DNA of 64,000 nt from Mycoplasmopsis arginini. Its GTDB lineage: Bacteria; Bacillota_I; Bacilli_A; Mycoplasmatales; Metamycoplasmataceae. The stretch covers positions 248,001-312,000 of the forward strand of contig NZ_LR215044.1 of NCBI RefSeq assembly GCF_900660725.1, given 5' to 3'. The stretch's first letter is position 1; each line of letters opens with the position of its first letter. A model generated the notes under the pieces. That model ran no database searches. It worked only from the letters and a program-made list of their open reading frames with translations, and had not been told where the DNA came from. Of the stretch, positions 32,431 to 45,500 are shown piece after piece. A program made the translations under genes and the position numbers.

Positions 32431-34369
32431 TTTTTTCTCCTTTATTGAAAATCAAAATTTGTTTGCCGGTTTTTGTTCTTCGTTCAACAAATTCATCAAC
32501 TTTATTAAGCATTAAATCAAGATCTTGATTATTTAAATTATTATCTGAAATAATTTGTGAAAGTCGAATGGCTTCTTCTAGATATGACTTGTATTCCTTA
32601 ACTAAATCATTGCGGTTTGTTTTACTTATTTCTTTAATATCATTTTCGATAAAAGAAATTAAATTATTCTGATTAATTTTGTAGCCTTGCTTTGATTTTC
32701 TAATAATATATGTAATTAATTTTCTTAAAGATTTTTGTGATTCATCTTTTAGGTCTAACTGGTGAAATTTATCATTTCTTCATTGTTTAATGAATACTTC
32801 TTGGTTTAATGACATTAATAAAATATCTTTCAATAAAGTATAATGTGAACTTAAGCCTTCCCTAAGTTTTGTCTTTTTATAATTAAGATTATTTCGTTGT
32901 TTATTAATCTTTAAATTTTGCTTTATGTTATTTGATTCTTGAAAATTATCTTTATTTAAAAATAAGTTATCAAAATTAACATCAAAATTTTTTGATTGAA
33001 TATTTTGGCTTCTAATTTCATTAAAATTATTTCTTATTTTTGAATCAGCTACTTTATTTTTAAAAAATGGGTCAGAAGGAAAATAAGGTTTTGAATTTGA
33101 CAAATAATATTCGAATAATTCTTTGTTTAAAATATTACTTGCAATCAGTTTTTCTTTCAACATTAAAACTAACGACTTATCAACATAGTATATATATTCA
33201 AAAATCTCTTCAAATTTTTTATTTTTTTCAAATGATTGACTATTATCTTGAATATTTTCTTTACACAAGTTAAATAAGTATTCAACAATATCTATTTTAT
33301 TTTCACATAACGTCTTTAGTGTTATTCCCTGATCTAATTTATAAATTTCATCTGGGTCCTTATTTAAATTATTAACAACAAATTTAACATTAATTTGATA
33401 CTTAGACGCATAATATAGAATAATTTTAAGATTCTTTAATGTTGCTGCTTTTCCTGCAGAATCATTATCAAAAAATAAAGTTATAGTTTTATTTGATAAC
33501 TCTTTAAGATGATTAATTGAAAGTGAGGTACCCATTATAGCTACAACGTTTTTAATATTGGTTTTATGTAATGCGATGCAGTCAAATTGCCCTTCAACTA
33601 AATAAACTTCTCTTTGCTTAAATATTTGTTCCTTGGCATGAAAATAATTAAACATAACTTCATTTTTCTTAAAAACTATTGTTTCTGCGCTATTTAAATA
33701 CTTTGGATTTTGTAATCCCGTTATGTCACGACCAGAAAAAGCAACAATATTTCCAATTTCGTCATGAATTGGAAATATTAAACGATCATTAAAAAAGTTT
33801 TTATTATCATAATTTGAAACTAAAGAAGAATTAAAAATTTCAAAAGAATCAAATTGGTGTTCTTTTAAAGTGTCATAAATCGATTTATCTTTTGAAGCAA
33901 AACCAATTTGAAATTCCTTTATTATTTCATCGCTTAAATCTCTCTTTTTAAGATAATCTTTTAAAAAGTCAGATTTTTCAAACGTAATTTGATATCTAAA
34001 AAAATTTGAAGCGCTTTTGTTAACTTCTAAAATTTTAAAATGCTCATTAGAAAAATTGCCTTTATTAGAAAAATCGCCAAATTGAGATATATCTAAATTT
34101 TGTTTTTTAGCTAAAAATTTTAATGCATCAATGCTAGATAAATTTTCTTTAAACTCAATAAATTTAATAGCATTCCCACTTTTTCCGCATCCAAAACATT
34201 TAAATATATTTTTTTCTGGACTAACAACAAATGAAGGCGTTTTTTCTCCATGAAAAGGGCAACAAGCTTTATAGTTTTTTCCTTGTTTTGTCAAAGAAAC
34301 ATATTGACCAACTATATTTACAATGTCGCTTTTAGAAATAACAAATTCTCATATATTTTCTTTTATCAT
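32420..34369 (-). CDS. dnaG: DNA primase
   Basis: A 649-residue primase. The zinc-finger motif CCPFHGEKTPSFVV, then FKCFGCGKSGNAIKF, is at about residues 38-75. The TOPRIM domain contains VYLVEGQFDCIALHK and ITLFFDNDSAGKAATLKNL. Start at ATG 34367-34369 (IKENIWEFVISKSDIVNIVG), with one UGA-Trp; the standard-code frame begins 25 codons too late. The C-terminal helicase-interaction region is poorly conserved, as usual. It overlaps rpoD by 11 bp and lies 20 bp after glyS. Confidence 0.95.
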
Positions 34370-34389
34370 TTATCCCTAATTTCATTATT

Positions 34390-35766
34390 TTATTTTTTTT
34401 GATCTTCTAAATACTTAGCAATATCACTTACTAAAATTGTGTCTTGTTTCATTGTGTCACGATTTCTTATTGTGACAGTGTTATGTTCAACGGTATCAAA
34501 ATCAATTGTTACACAAAATGGTGTTCCAATAGCATCTTGACGACGGTATCTTTTTCCTATTGAACCACTTTCATCATAAGTTACTCTTAAATTTGTGTTC
34601 TCAATTAAATCTTCAAAAATTTTCTTTGCTTCATCAGATTGTTTTTTCATTAATGGTAATATAGCAATTTGATATGGTGAAATTTTTTGGTCTAAGTGTA
34701 GTACAACTCTTTCTTCTTGATTGTCTAATTTTTCTATGTCAAATGCATCAATTATTAATGCAAATAATAACCTATCTAGCCCAATTGAAGGTTCAATAAC
34801 AAAAGGAATAATCTTTGTTCCATCTTCTTTAAGGTATTCTAATGATTCACCTGAAAATTTCATATGTTGTGATAAATCATAATTACCACGGTTTGCAATC
34901 CCTAATAACTCTCCTCAGCCAAAAGGGAATAAATATTCAATATCACTAGTTCCTTTTGAGTAGTGACTTAGTTCTTCTTTTTCGTGAGGTCTTATGCGAA
35001 TATTATCTTCTTTTAATCCTAAAAAGGTAACTAAGTTTTTACATTTATTAATTCAGTATTCATAGAATTTATCACTATCTTTTTCCTCGCAAAAAAATTC
35101 AAGTTCCATTTGTTCGAATTCTCTTGTTCTAAAAATAAAATCACGAGGGGTTATTTCATTACGAAAACTTTTACCTATTTGTCCAATTCCAAATGGTAAC
35201 TTAGCTCTTGAGGTTCTTGTCAAATTTTTAAAGTTAATAAAAATACCTTGTGCAGTTTCTGGTCTTAAAAATGTTTCTGATGAAGCATTATCAATAGCTC
35301 CCATTTGAGTTTTGAACATCAAATTAAATGGTCTAATCACTCCTCAATCAGTTGCAACACCATCATATTTATTAACATTTTCTTTAATTATTTTTTCTAA
35401 ATCTTCAAATGTACATTTTTCAACGTTAATTTCAGGAAATAAATCTTTAACAATATGATCAGCTCTATATCTTTTGTTGTTAACTTTATTTTCTATTAAA
35501 AAATCTGAAAAATTATCAATATGTCCACTGGCTTTTCAAACATTTTTATTCATTATAATCTTTGAATCAATTTGATAATTTTTTTCTTTTCTAATAAATT
35601 CATTAATTCAAATATTTTTAATTTGAGTCATCATTGTTGTTGCTAAAGGTCCATAATCTCATGTGTTGACAACACCGCCGTATATTTCAGAATTTTGATA
35701 AACAAAACCTTGATTTTTTAAGTGTGCAATTACATCTTGAATATTTTTTTGATTATCATTTGACAT
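34390..35766 (-). CDS. glyS: Glycyl-tRNA synthetase (class II, dimeric type)
   Basis: A 458-residue alpha-2 glycyl-tRNA synthetase. Motif 2 is [14 protein letters not shown]...[19 protein letters not shown], with the [14 protein letters not shown] motif next. Motif 3 is [16 protein letters not shown], and the anticodon-binding domain follows ([33 protein letters not shown]). Several Trp codons are UGA, so the frame looks broken in standard code but is intact. It is the first gene of the glyS-dnaG-rpoD-nfo operon; a Shine-Dalgarno AGGGGT precedes the ATG. Confidence 0.95.
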
Positions 35767-36392
35767 GCGATACCCCTATTTTTTATAGATTGTTAAAACA
35801 ATATATAAATTGTACCACAAAGGGTAAATTAGAAAGGTTTTTTATTAATTGATCTTAAATTTTTTTATATTTATTTAACATTTATTACACTTTTTTATTT
35901 TTTTGTTTTTTTTAGAAAAAAAACAAATATTTAGCAATAACATTATATTAGTATAAATATAAAAAAATTAATATTAATTACTAATTAATTAAAGAGGTTA
36001 AATGAAAAAACAATAAACTGTTAATTTGCCTAATTTCAAGTTCTTTGCCTGTTTGCGTCGTTTCTGCAAAAATAGATTATGGGTAAGAAAATAAAAAATA
36101 ATGAACAAAAAATATTGGATCTGTAAATTTTTTAATATAAATGGAAATAGTATGAATGGCGTCGAATTTGCTAATTATTTTAAAAAAGAAGGGATAATAA
36201 ATGACTAATAAGAGTAAAAAAATTTGGCGATGTTCAAAATTAGGTGGTGTACTAATTTAAAAACAATTACATATATATTTTATCAGGGTTTGTTGGAAAA
36301 AAATGTAAGTTTTTAAAAATTATTTTGAGATGAAAAATATGCTTATAGCATAATTTAAAATAATGTTGATTAATTATATTTAAAAAAATAAT
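35767..36392. other. Gene-poor junction region with decayed sequence
   Basis: No intact gene in about 620 bp. The first 230 bp are the minus-strand glyS promoter side (TACAAT and similar -10 boxes). 36002-36217 holds the remnant listed separately. From 36240 to 36392 there is AT-rich DNA with a small palindrome ATGCTTATAGCAT, which may contain the left end of the conjugative element. I could not identify terminal repeats by eye. Confidence 0.5.
36002..36217 (+). pseudogene. Remnant of a secreted protein gene (signal peptide and fragment)
   Basis: After AAAGAGGTTAA an ATG starts KKQ then stops. In the next frame a clear signal peptide is readable (NKLLICLISSSLPVCVVSAK), and further on a short patch FFNINGNSMNGVEFANYFKK. 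The N-terminal KK-hydrophobic style and the patch resemble the secreted cysteine-peptidase family whose remnant lies at 29.3-29.9 kb. At least one frameshift and two stops. It borders the conjugative element and may be a gene destroyed by its insertion. Confidence 0.45.
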
Positions 36393-37583
36393 TTAAACAT
36401 CAATGTAGTTTTCCAAATAAATACCATTTTGATTTCTTAATAACAAAACCATAATTGACTGAACACTATATATCGTTCAATTCCTTTTGATTTTTTTCTT
36501 AATTAAATGAGAAACAAATGATTCAGCTACATTGCCAAAATACAACGAACTTTCCATGGGAACATCTAGTAACCCCTTGAGATTCCTTTTAATGTATTTT
36601 AAAAAATCAGTTAAATGAGTCAATCTTGTAGGATTTAAATAATCCTTAATTTGGTTTAGGGAGTTTTCTAAAAATCTAATTAGATCTTCATAATTTTGAT
36701 TGAAAATAAACCGATTAATTAACTTTTCTAACCGAATACCAGTATCTAAATAATACTTATCAAGCATTGATTTTAATTCTTTTGAATTGTTAAAAATAAC
36801 TCCTAGTTTTTGTTTTAAATGAAAGCGGCAGAGTATATATTCTGCTTTTAGTCTAATTGCAAGGTTCTTAATTCACGATGCACCATCCCCTGTTACAACT
36901 AGTTTAACATTTTCTCCATAGCAATTTAAAATAATTCTCTTAATTTTTTCAGTTAATGCTGAAATTGGGTAATTTAAATTATTATTGTCATCTCTTAAAA
37001 TTAAAAAATGATTCTTATTAATCATCTTTCTCGAACAACTAAGCATATAAAAAATGATTAACTTAAACTTAATTTTTCTAACATGATTTTTAGAAAAATA
37101 GAACTTGTGGTACGCGTCATCAACTGATATATAAACTATATTTTCTTTTGAGTTTGGAAGCTTATCTTGATAGGAAACTAAAGTATTTTTATTTACTGAG
37201 CAATACTTAATAGTCCTTCAGATTTTTCCGATAGAAACATTATGTTTTTTGGCATTTTCTCGATAACTATAACCATTGAGAAAATCATTGAGAATTGAAG
37301 CATATAAAGATAAGTTGATTTTCTCTTTATTGTTTTCTAAAAGTAGGTGTCTATCAAAAACATATATTTTATTCGGTTCTCCCTTAACCTTTTTAATGTA
37401 TTTTGTTAAGAAAACAACCACTACTCCATTTGTAGTAGTTATTTTTCTTTTAAGTTTTGAGTGGACTTGAAGATGTAATTCTTTTCTTTCTTTTGAGTTT
37501 CTAAAGTTTAAATCAGCTTGTTCAATTTCATTTTTAATTAAAGAAAGAACTGAATTATTATATGAAGAAGATTGATTTTTCAT
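36393..37583 (-). CDS. DDE transposase-like protein (UPF0236/ISLre2-related, Mbov_0401-like)
   Basis: About 396 residues from ATG 37581-37583 (Shine-Dalgarno AGTAGGTG); a TTG 30 nt upstream would give 406. Visible features are a helix-turn-helix-like SYRENAKKHNVSIGKIWRTI near residue 110, YISVDDAYHKFYF (probable first catalytic Asp), VVTGDGASWIKNLA (second Asp) and a late FGNVAESFVSHLIKKK (Glu), followed by IYSVQSIMVLLL. UPF0236 proteins are related to ISLre2 transposases. Related DDE enzymes move the streptococcal TnGBS conjugative elements, so this one may mobilise the ICE. It stands alone at the left end and has no IS of its own. Confidence 0.75.
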
Positions 37584-37634
37584 TGAAACACCTACTTTGT
37601 CTAACTGATTCAATTGTAAATTAAAAAAATCAAT

Positions 37635-40600
37635 CTACTCATCATTTTCTTCTTCAAATTCAATCTTAACTTGGTATTTTCTTGTTTTTATAAAGACAAA
37701 TGCAATTGCGATTATTAGTCCTAAAAAGATTAAAGAAGTTAATGTGCCAGCAATGATTTTTATTAGAAAATTAGAATCAGTTTTAGGATTTTTAGGAATA
37801 GGTTTTGGGGCAGGAACTTCGGGTGTAGGAATAACTTCCGGAATCGTTTCTTCTTTATCAACAAAGACAATATCAAGACGTAATTTTCCTATTAGTGGAG
37901 AATTGGGTAATGATTCAAATTGAATATATCCTTTTTCATTTTCTTTAGTTGGAATTGTAAAAGTGTAGGAAAAATCGGAGTTTTTTTCAGGCATAAAGTT
38001 TGAACTCCTTATTAAATTGATAAACTCATTAACTACATAATCAATCTTAGTATTTTGAGTAATCTTAAATGATCATTTAGATTTCAAGGCAGATATATCA
38101 ATTGTTTTAGGGCGATTAAACTTAAGTTCCAAATAATTAGAGAACATTTTTGTATTAGCCGAAACAATTGTCACTGCTCCATCTAATGTCTTATTAACAA
38201 AAGGAGTATTCGTGGTATAGATGCGATAATCTCCATCAATCTTTGGAATAAAACCTAGTGTTCGATTAAATGACTTAATAATTTCGGCAATTGGAGTGTA
38301 TCATGTGATACTGCTTTCAATATCTAATTTCAGTTTCGATAAATCAATAGGTAGATTTTTAGGTGGAATATTAATAAGCAGTTCTCCTGTTATTTTTGTA
38401 TCAAGAGCAGTAATTGTGATCAAACCAACAACATCCTTTGTAGGCTGCTTAATTGAGATTTTAAAGTCTTTGTCTTTTTCTACATCAAATCCTAGTTTTT
38501 TAATTAGTGCTGCAATAACATCATTTTCAGTGATTTCCTTTAATAAATCTAAATCTAAATCCAAACCTGAAATATCATCAATTTTTAATTGGGGAATTGG
38601 AATATTCAATAGTCCGTAGATTTTTTGTCCAAAACCATTAATAAAGATATTACCCGCAAATCCTTTTGTTGCTTTTAATATCTTAATATCAAAATCTTGA
38701 AATCTACTTACATTAAATCCCAAAACTTGAATAAATCTTCGAATGATTGTTTCTTCTGAAGTTTTATTTGTTATTTTTAGATTTAGATCTAATTTAGAAA
38801 TATCTTTTTTAATGTTTGGTAATTCTAAAAATAATTCACCAATTAATTTTGTTTCATTTTTAGTTGTAAACTTTACAAATCCAGGAACTCCTGGTATTGA
38901 TTTAACAAAGTCAAGAATGAAGTCTATATTTTCATTAACAGAAAATGGAATCTTTTTCTGAAATGCTTCAATTATTTCAGCTCTTTTTGTATTGTTATTT
39001 AGCAAAATGTCTAATGTAATTGATGAAATATCAAATAGTCTCTTAATCCTGTCAATATCATCATTCAATTGTTTATTTAAACCTTCTAAAATATTAATAT
39101 ACTTTCTTAAAATGTCAATTGAAACAATTTTATAATCATTTTCTTTAATTGACATTGAAGAAACAAGCTTAGACTTTTCAGTGTATACAATATATTTTTT
39201 GTTACCAAAATCAATTATTAAGGATTTGAACTTTTTAATTAAAGAATCATATTTCTTTTCCTCTAATGAATTGAGTGTTGAGATAAATTGGTCATATTGG
39301 GAATTAAATTGATTTATTAGTTGTTTTTTTAATTTTTCTAAATATTCAAGATAATTCTTTTTAAGTTGAATATCTAAATCAGAAATAATTTTTAGTTTTT
39401 CATTATAAAACAACTCATCTTTAGAATTATCAAAAATAATAATTTTATTTTTAAAGTATGAATCTCAATAATTTTTTAAAAAACTAAAGTCTTTATTGAT
39501 ATTATCAATTGTTATATTATTTGATTTTAACCATTTTTCAATAATAGTTTGTTTCTTTTTAATTTGATTAAATAAAGCAAACTTTCTTGATGAAGCAATC
39601 AAATTAATAGTTCTTTTAAGTTTCTTATCTTTTAAAACTGGATGGTCAATTAAAGAGATTTCATACTCTACTAATGCTTTTGTTCCATTTTCAGATGAAG
39701 TAATTTTAATCTTATTTACATTTAATAGTTCTGAGTAAGGTGGTTGAATTAATAGATTAATTGATGATTGAGATAGTGTATATAAATCGATATCATTGAT
39801 ATCAATGTTTATATTTTCATCTGAAATTGAAATATCTTTGATTGGTCTAAAATTAATCATTAATTTTGCAGATGGTATTGAAAGACTTTTTATGAATAAT
39901 CCCTTGTCAAAAATGTCAAATGAAGTGACAAAAGTTTTGAATTTGTCAAACAAGTTAATATATTGGATGTAATTATAGTTGTGTTCTAAGATTTCATCTT
40001 GATTCTTTTCAATTAATAATTGATATAATGAATTGATTTTGTTGGATCTTGAATAAAAGATATCCTTTTCTTGTTTTAGCAAAAGTGACTTTAATTTGTT
40101 TACGTATTTCATTCAAACAATAGTTTCTTGTTTTATTCTATTTATTTCTTGTTTTTTAGCTTCGTCACTCTCAGATGTATTTCATTTATTTGATTCATAA
40201 GTTTTAATTATATTATTCGCTTTTGAAATAAGATTTTTGATGTTTGACAAAGCTAAACTAGGTCAGTGAGATATTCATTTTGATGGGTTTTTTGGATCAT
40301 TTGCAAACGAAAGATTATATTTAATTTGAGTTATTATGTTAGCTCAAATTGATTGAGTATTTTTAGGTAGGTTAAAAGTTGAATATCTTAATATCTTTGC
40401 AATTTCAGTTTTTTCTAATTTATTAATTTCCTGAACTAATGAACTTCTAGTCTTTTCTTCTAAATGATAAAAGAAAGGTTTTTTTGGTGTTCCATTGGAG
40501 TATTTTCAATTTCAATTTGGTAAAAAGTCAATCAGTGATGAAGTTAAAAAATCAAAATCATTTAATTGAAATCTTTTTGTTAGTGGGTTAGGTTCTAAAG

Positions 40601-41672
40601 CATTTAAAAACATATAGTGCCCCATTGAAAATAAAGAAGTTTCAATGTTGTTGACTGAACTTAGATAAGATGATGAATTAATAGATGAAATTGTGTTATT
40701 TATTTCATTTTTTAGATTATTTCCTAGATTTTTTAGGTAGTTTTTATAATCTTCAGTGACAATAAAATGTTGTTCTTTAGTTTTTAATCAAGAAAACTCA
40801 AAAAGATACTTTTTTAGTTGTTTTTTGTTATTCAAATGATAAGTCTTAAGAAACTTTGAAAAAAACTTATAGTATTCTTCTTTTCCAAAAAATGGAGTTG
40901 AAAAGACTGATTGATTTCCAAGATGATGCTCGCTGACCTTATATTCATTTAATACTATATTCAGTAAATAGTCTACTACTTTATCAAAAGTGAACAAAGT
41001 AACATATTCATTTAATTTTGAATTATTGGTTCTTTTAAAATCCGGAAGAATCTTTGTAATTTTTGATATATCAATCTTAGAATCTTTAAATAAAGATTGG
41101 TCTTTTAAAACTTTATTTATATTGTCTAAGACAAAAACAATACTTCTTATTTTAGGGTTATTCAGATGTTCTAATGAACTAACAACGTCATTAATAGGTA
41201 AACCTATTCTAAGAGATTTTAGACCATTGTCGATTGCATTAGGAAGATTTTTTAGTTTGTTAATAATGAAATCATAATCTCTTGTAAGCTCAGATGATGG
41301 TTTGTTTTTAATGATCTCTTCAATTTTGGTTTTTAAGTCTTTAATAAAATTGGAATCAAAAATTGATTTAGATGAAGCTATTGATGTATATTCTAATTCC
41401 CTAAAAGAATTGCCTAAATATCTAGCAGGAGTGTTATATGATGCTAGTAAATTGTTTTCATTTAGGTTGTTTTCTTTTTGTTTTTCTTTATTTGTTTTTT
41501 CTTGGTTTTTTCTTTGAATATGACGTTGAAGTTGAATTATCCCAGATGTTGAAAGTCCTATTCCTGCAATAACTGCACTCCCGATTAAAAACTTTTTGAG
41601 ACTTATTTTTTTAGAATGATGATTTGGAGTAGTATTAGTATTATTTTTTTTATTAAAATTAGGATTTTTTAT
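37635..41672 (-). CDS. Giant membrane-anchored ICE surface protein 1 (Mbov_0399-like)
   Basis: About 1345 residues, continuous through many UGA-Trp codons. It has an N-terminal basic/Asn-rich segment, a membrane helix (KKFLIGSAVIAGIGLSTSGI), then a long helical and repeat-bearing ectodomain. Its last 500 residues repeat a unit such as GFAGNIFINGFGQKIYGLL / DVVGLITITALDTKITGELL. A Pro-rich spacer (EVIPTPEVPAPKPIPK), a C-terminal membrane helix and an acidic tail (EEENDE) follow. No ATG fits: an AAGGAGG at 41678-41684 stands 5 nt before in-frame ATA (41670-41672). A longer frame opens at TTG 41774 but contains the probable promoter. Role probably in cell-cell contact or the transfer apparatus. 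Confidence 0.75.
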
Positions 41673-41800
41673 AGATGCCTCCTTAGTTATTTTTGAGTTG
41701 ATTGATTTGGTGAATAATATTACAAATTGAAAATATACAAAAACTACATATTTATTAAATAGGCAAATATGCAATAAATAAACTTAACTTTTGGTTGGTT

Positions 41801-41828
41801 CTTTAATTATAATATATTATAATTAAAG
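41801..41828. promoter_or_regulatory. Perfect 28-bp palindrome with divergent -10 boxes
   Basis: CTTTAATTATAATATATTATAATTAAAG equals its own reverse complement (first half CTTTAATTATAATA). TATAAT lies on both strands, so the site can act as divergent -10 boxes for the gene at 41852 (+) and, with the TTGCAT motif further on, for the giant gene on the minus strand. Confidence 0.65.
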
Positions 41829-41851
41829 ATATTATATTTTTAAGGACATTG

Positions 41852-42448
41852 ATGATTATAACAACACAACAAGCTAAATCTATTTTTTTACATGAATTAA
41901 ATGATTTATCAGACAATGATGTTTGGTTGACATTTAGATTTTTTATTTTAAGTGAAAAAGATGCAGAAGAGATAGATAATAAAGATGATTTCATTTTATG
42001 GTTAAGAAAAATACATAGTTTTTTAATTGAATTAAATGAAGTTTGGATAGAAAAAGTGTTAAATGAATTATTTAGTCGTAACTTAATCATATACAAATTA
42101 GAATTGATTTATAACTTTGTAATTTTTTTAAAGTCAAATAATCCTTCATTTGTTTATCCAAAGAGCAAAGAAATTACTAATCCAAAATATTCAATTTGAG
42201 ATTTTTGTTATATGAAAAACATATTTTCATATCAGCATCTACAGTTAGTTATTGATGAAGATTTAAAGGTCAAAGGATGGAAAAGTAAGTGAATTGTATT
42301 AATTCCCAATGTCTTAACATTTAAAACTGATTCATTTATTTGATGAAACAAAGAAGTGCATTCATTAACCGAATTATTTCCTTTTCAATTGCAAGACGTA
42401 TATAAGAATTGATTACTAACTTTTGATTTTGAGAAGATTATTTATTAG
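41852..42448 (+). CDS. Hypothetical ICE protein
   Basis: A 198-residue, probably soluble helical protein, read through eight UGA-Trp codons. It begins IITTQQAKSIFLHELNDLSD and is rich in Trp, Phe and acidic residues; no signal peptide or membrane helix. A short Shine-Dalgarno AAGGA stands 6 nt before the ATG. It is transcribed divergently from giant protein 1 out of a perfect palindrome and sits alone between the two giant genes, which makes it a candidate regulator or chaperone of those proteins. That is only inference; I do not recognise the family. Confidence 0.65.
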
Positions 42449-42541
42449 GAAAATAAAATTAGAAGAAACTAATTTTTAGGTTCTTCATTATTTTCTTTTT
42501 CTCTTAAGAAGTTTCAATAAAACATCATTGATTTTTAGTGG

Positions 42542-45500
42542 TTAACTTGATATAACTTCTTCGCCATTTGTTTCTTTATTATTTGGATTATCTTCTTCTT
42601 CTTTTAAATTGTTTTTGTTATTCAAGTTATCACCATTTTCAGACAAAAAAGATTTTTTAGTTTTCTTTAATCTAATTATTAGAATGGGCAACAAGATTGA
42701 TCCTAATGGAAGAATTAATGCAAGTGGAATTATTCATACTAAATGTTCCTTGATGTTAAATCCTTTTAATTTGCTTCCATTGGTGTTAGAAGGTTTTTTA
42801 GGTTCTTTATTATTAAAGTCGTCCTGATTTTCTTCTGGAGGTGATGGAAGATATTCTTCATCATTTTTAGAATCTAAAGAATATTTTTTATAAAGATTAT
42901 TTTTTAGACTTTCCGGTAACATAAAGTATCCTTGAGTTCTTTTGTCTAAATCAATAATATATTTCATTCATTGGATTTCAAAAAGAATATTTTTATTAAT
43001 AAAAATGCTTAATGATGTTTCAAAATCATTGAAACCATATTTAGGTTTTCCATCTGCATCTAAAGAAGGAATGATATTAATTTTCTTAGTTATATGTTCA
43101 ATTTCATTTTTAATTAAATAATCAATCGATTTAACTTTAGAAAAATCTAGATCTTGAATTAAGAAATTAAATAATTTGTTATAAGGGAAGGAATAGCTTG
43201 TCTCTGGTGGAGCAAATTGGTCAATATCAAAGAAGATTTCATTGTACGAAAGATTAATAATCTTTGTATATTCAGCAATTTTTTGTTTAATAAAAGTATT
43301 TATATAAGAACCATATATTTCAAGGATTTCTTTTGCTAATGCAACTAAAAATTGGTTATTATCAAAGACTTTATTTCTTAATTTATTGGTTAATAAAGTC
43401 ACTTTCTTATTGATTTCACCAGTTAGTATAGATTCATTATTTTTAAATGCTTCAATTATCTCAATTTTTGGTGGGTTTAAAAATGCTTCAGTTAAGTTAA
43501 TTTTGTCTTCGCTAATTCCAAGTTTAGTTGCTAAATCTTTAAAAGTACTTTTATATTTATTATTCAATTCTTTTTTTCAATTTGGATATTTAATTTCTAA
43601 AGATTTATCTATTTCATTTTTAATTTTTGAGAAATCAACTAACTTAACTAAGGAAGAATGATTTTGAACTGTGATATTAAAATCATCACTATTTAAGTAA
43701 TATTGCTTTAGGTAGGATGGAATTGTAATGCCAAGATTTATTTTTCTTAACCCATAAAATAAATCTTCTAAGTGTTTATTTAAGATTTCATTTCTTTCAT
43801 CATAGTCTTTGTTTAAAAGTTCAATTTCTTTTGTTTTTAGATAATATGGAATAAACTCGAAGTTAAATATATATCCTTCATTTCTCTTGTTAGATATAAA
43901 GTCTTCGGGTAGGTAATTATTTCCAATATTGTTATTATTTTCTTTAAATTGATTTAAAAGATTAGTTGATATTTCTTCTTTTAATTGCTTAATTAAGTTT
44001 TTATATCTAACTTCATATTCAAAGTCAGTATATGCTTCTGAAAAAATAGTATTAATATTTAAAATAACATCACTAAGTTTTAAATCTTTGAAATCAAATG
44101 GTTTGATGTTCGTAAATCTAAAATAAAGTTTATTAGATGATAAGTCTTTTTTATCCAGTGAAGATGAATCAAGACTTAGTGATATTTCAACAAAATCTTG
44201 TTGTTTTTTCTTGATTGATGATTGAGCTAATATTAGTTTTGTTATTATTTCTTCAGTAATAGCTGAATCAAGATTATTCTTATAATCTTCATAGTTAAAT
44301 CCCTTTTCTTTTAGAAAATTAGTTAATTTATTAGTAATGATTTCTTTTAAACTTGAAGGACTTAAACTCCCAGATATATAATCTTTTTTTAAGTTAATTT
44401 CATTAAAAAGATTAATTTCGATGATTGATTTATTATCTACTTGATAATCAGACTTTATATTCTCAAATAAATCACCTAGGAAAATTAGATCATCAATAAT
44501 AAATGTTCCAAAATCATAGTTGGTTGATTTTATATTAAACTTCAAAGTTTTCGCATTTGATGAATAAAAAGTATCTAAGTCATAAGTTATTTTCGCTTCT
44601 TTTAATTCACCATTTAAAAACTTATCAAGATTTGAATCACCAGTTAGAAATGATGAATTAATATATTTACTTGATTCATTAATGATTCAGTTTGGAAGTT
44701 TAGTGATATAGTCGATAAATCTAAAGGCAGAAAGATTTTTAATGTCATTTTTGATTGTTTGAAGATTTAGTTCAATCTTTGGTTTTAAAAAATCTAATGT
44801 AATATCTTTTTTGTTTTTTAAGTCCAATATGTACTCAATTTGATTGAATTGATATTCATTTTTGGCATTTTCTTTAGGTTTAATTTTAATAGTTAAATGA
44901 CTTAATTTTTCATTGAAACTCAGTTCTAAAGATTCAATATAATCTTTGATTAATTCTAATTTAATTTTTTCTTTGTTTGATGTTAAAGATATAAAATCTT
45001 TAAAGAAATCTAAGTGATTACTCTTATATTTTTCTAAATCATTTTGGTTTGTTATAGTTGTTGCTAACTTATCAAAGTCAAAATCCAACTTAAGTATTTT
45101 AAGTGACGAATATGAAGTTCAATCATTTGCTAGGAATGTTAAATATTCTGCAAATAAACTATATACATCTGGATAATTTAGAAATGCTATATCATTCGAA
45201 GGAATACCTTTTGTTTTAGAAAGAAATTGAAAAAAACTAGATTTTGGATGATTGATTTTAGAGTGTGATGAATTAATTATTGGGTCATTAAGTCTAAATA
45301 ACGAATTACTTAAAAGACTTGCAATGTCCTTTAATTTTTCTTTAGATTCATTAGTGGAAATATATTCTAAATATGGGCTTAGTAAATCTATGAAATCTAG
45401 ATTTTTTTCTAATTTTTTATTCTTTTGCTTAAGAATAGTAATTTGATGTTCAATTCTTTTCTTTGTTTCATCTGATTTATTATCATCAGTTTTTAGTTTT

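Noticed and set aside
38296-38961. Plus-strand ORFs inside the giant minus-strand genes (also 40990-41517, 42609-42827, 43386-43661, 45252-45446)
   Set aside because: They are shadows of the long code-4 frames, with no Shine-Dalgarno and no family motifs.
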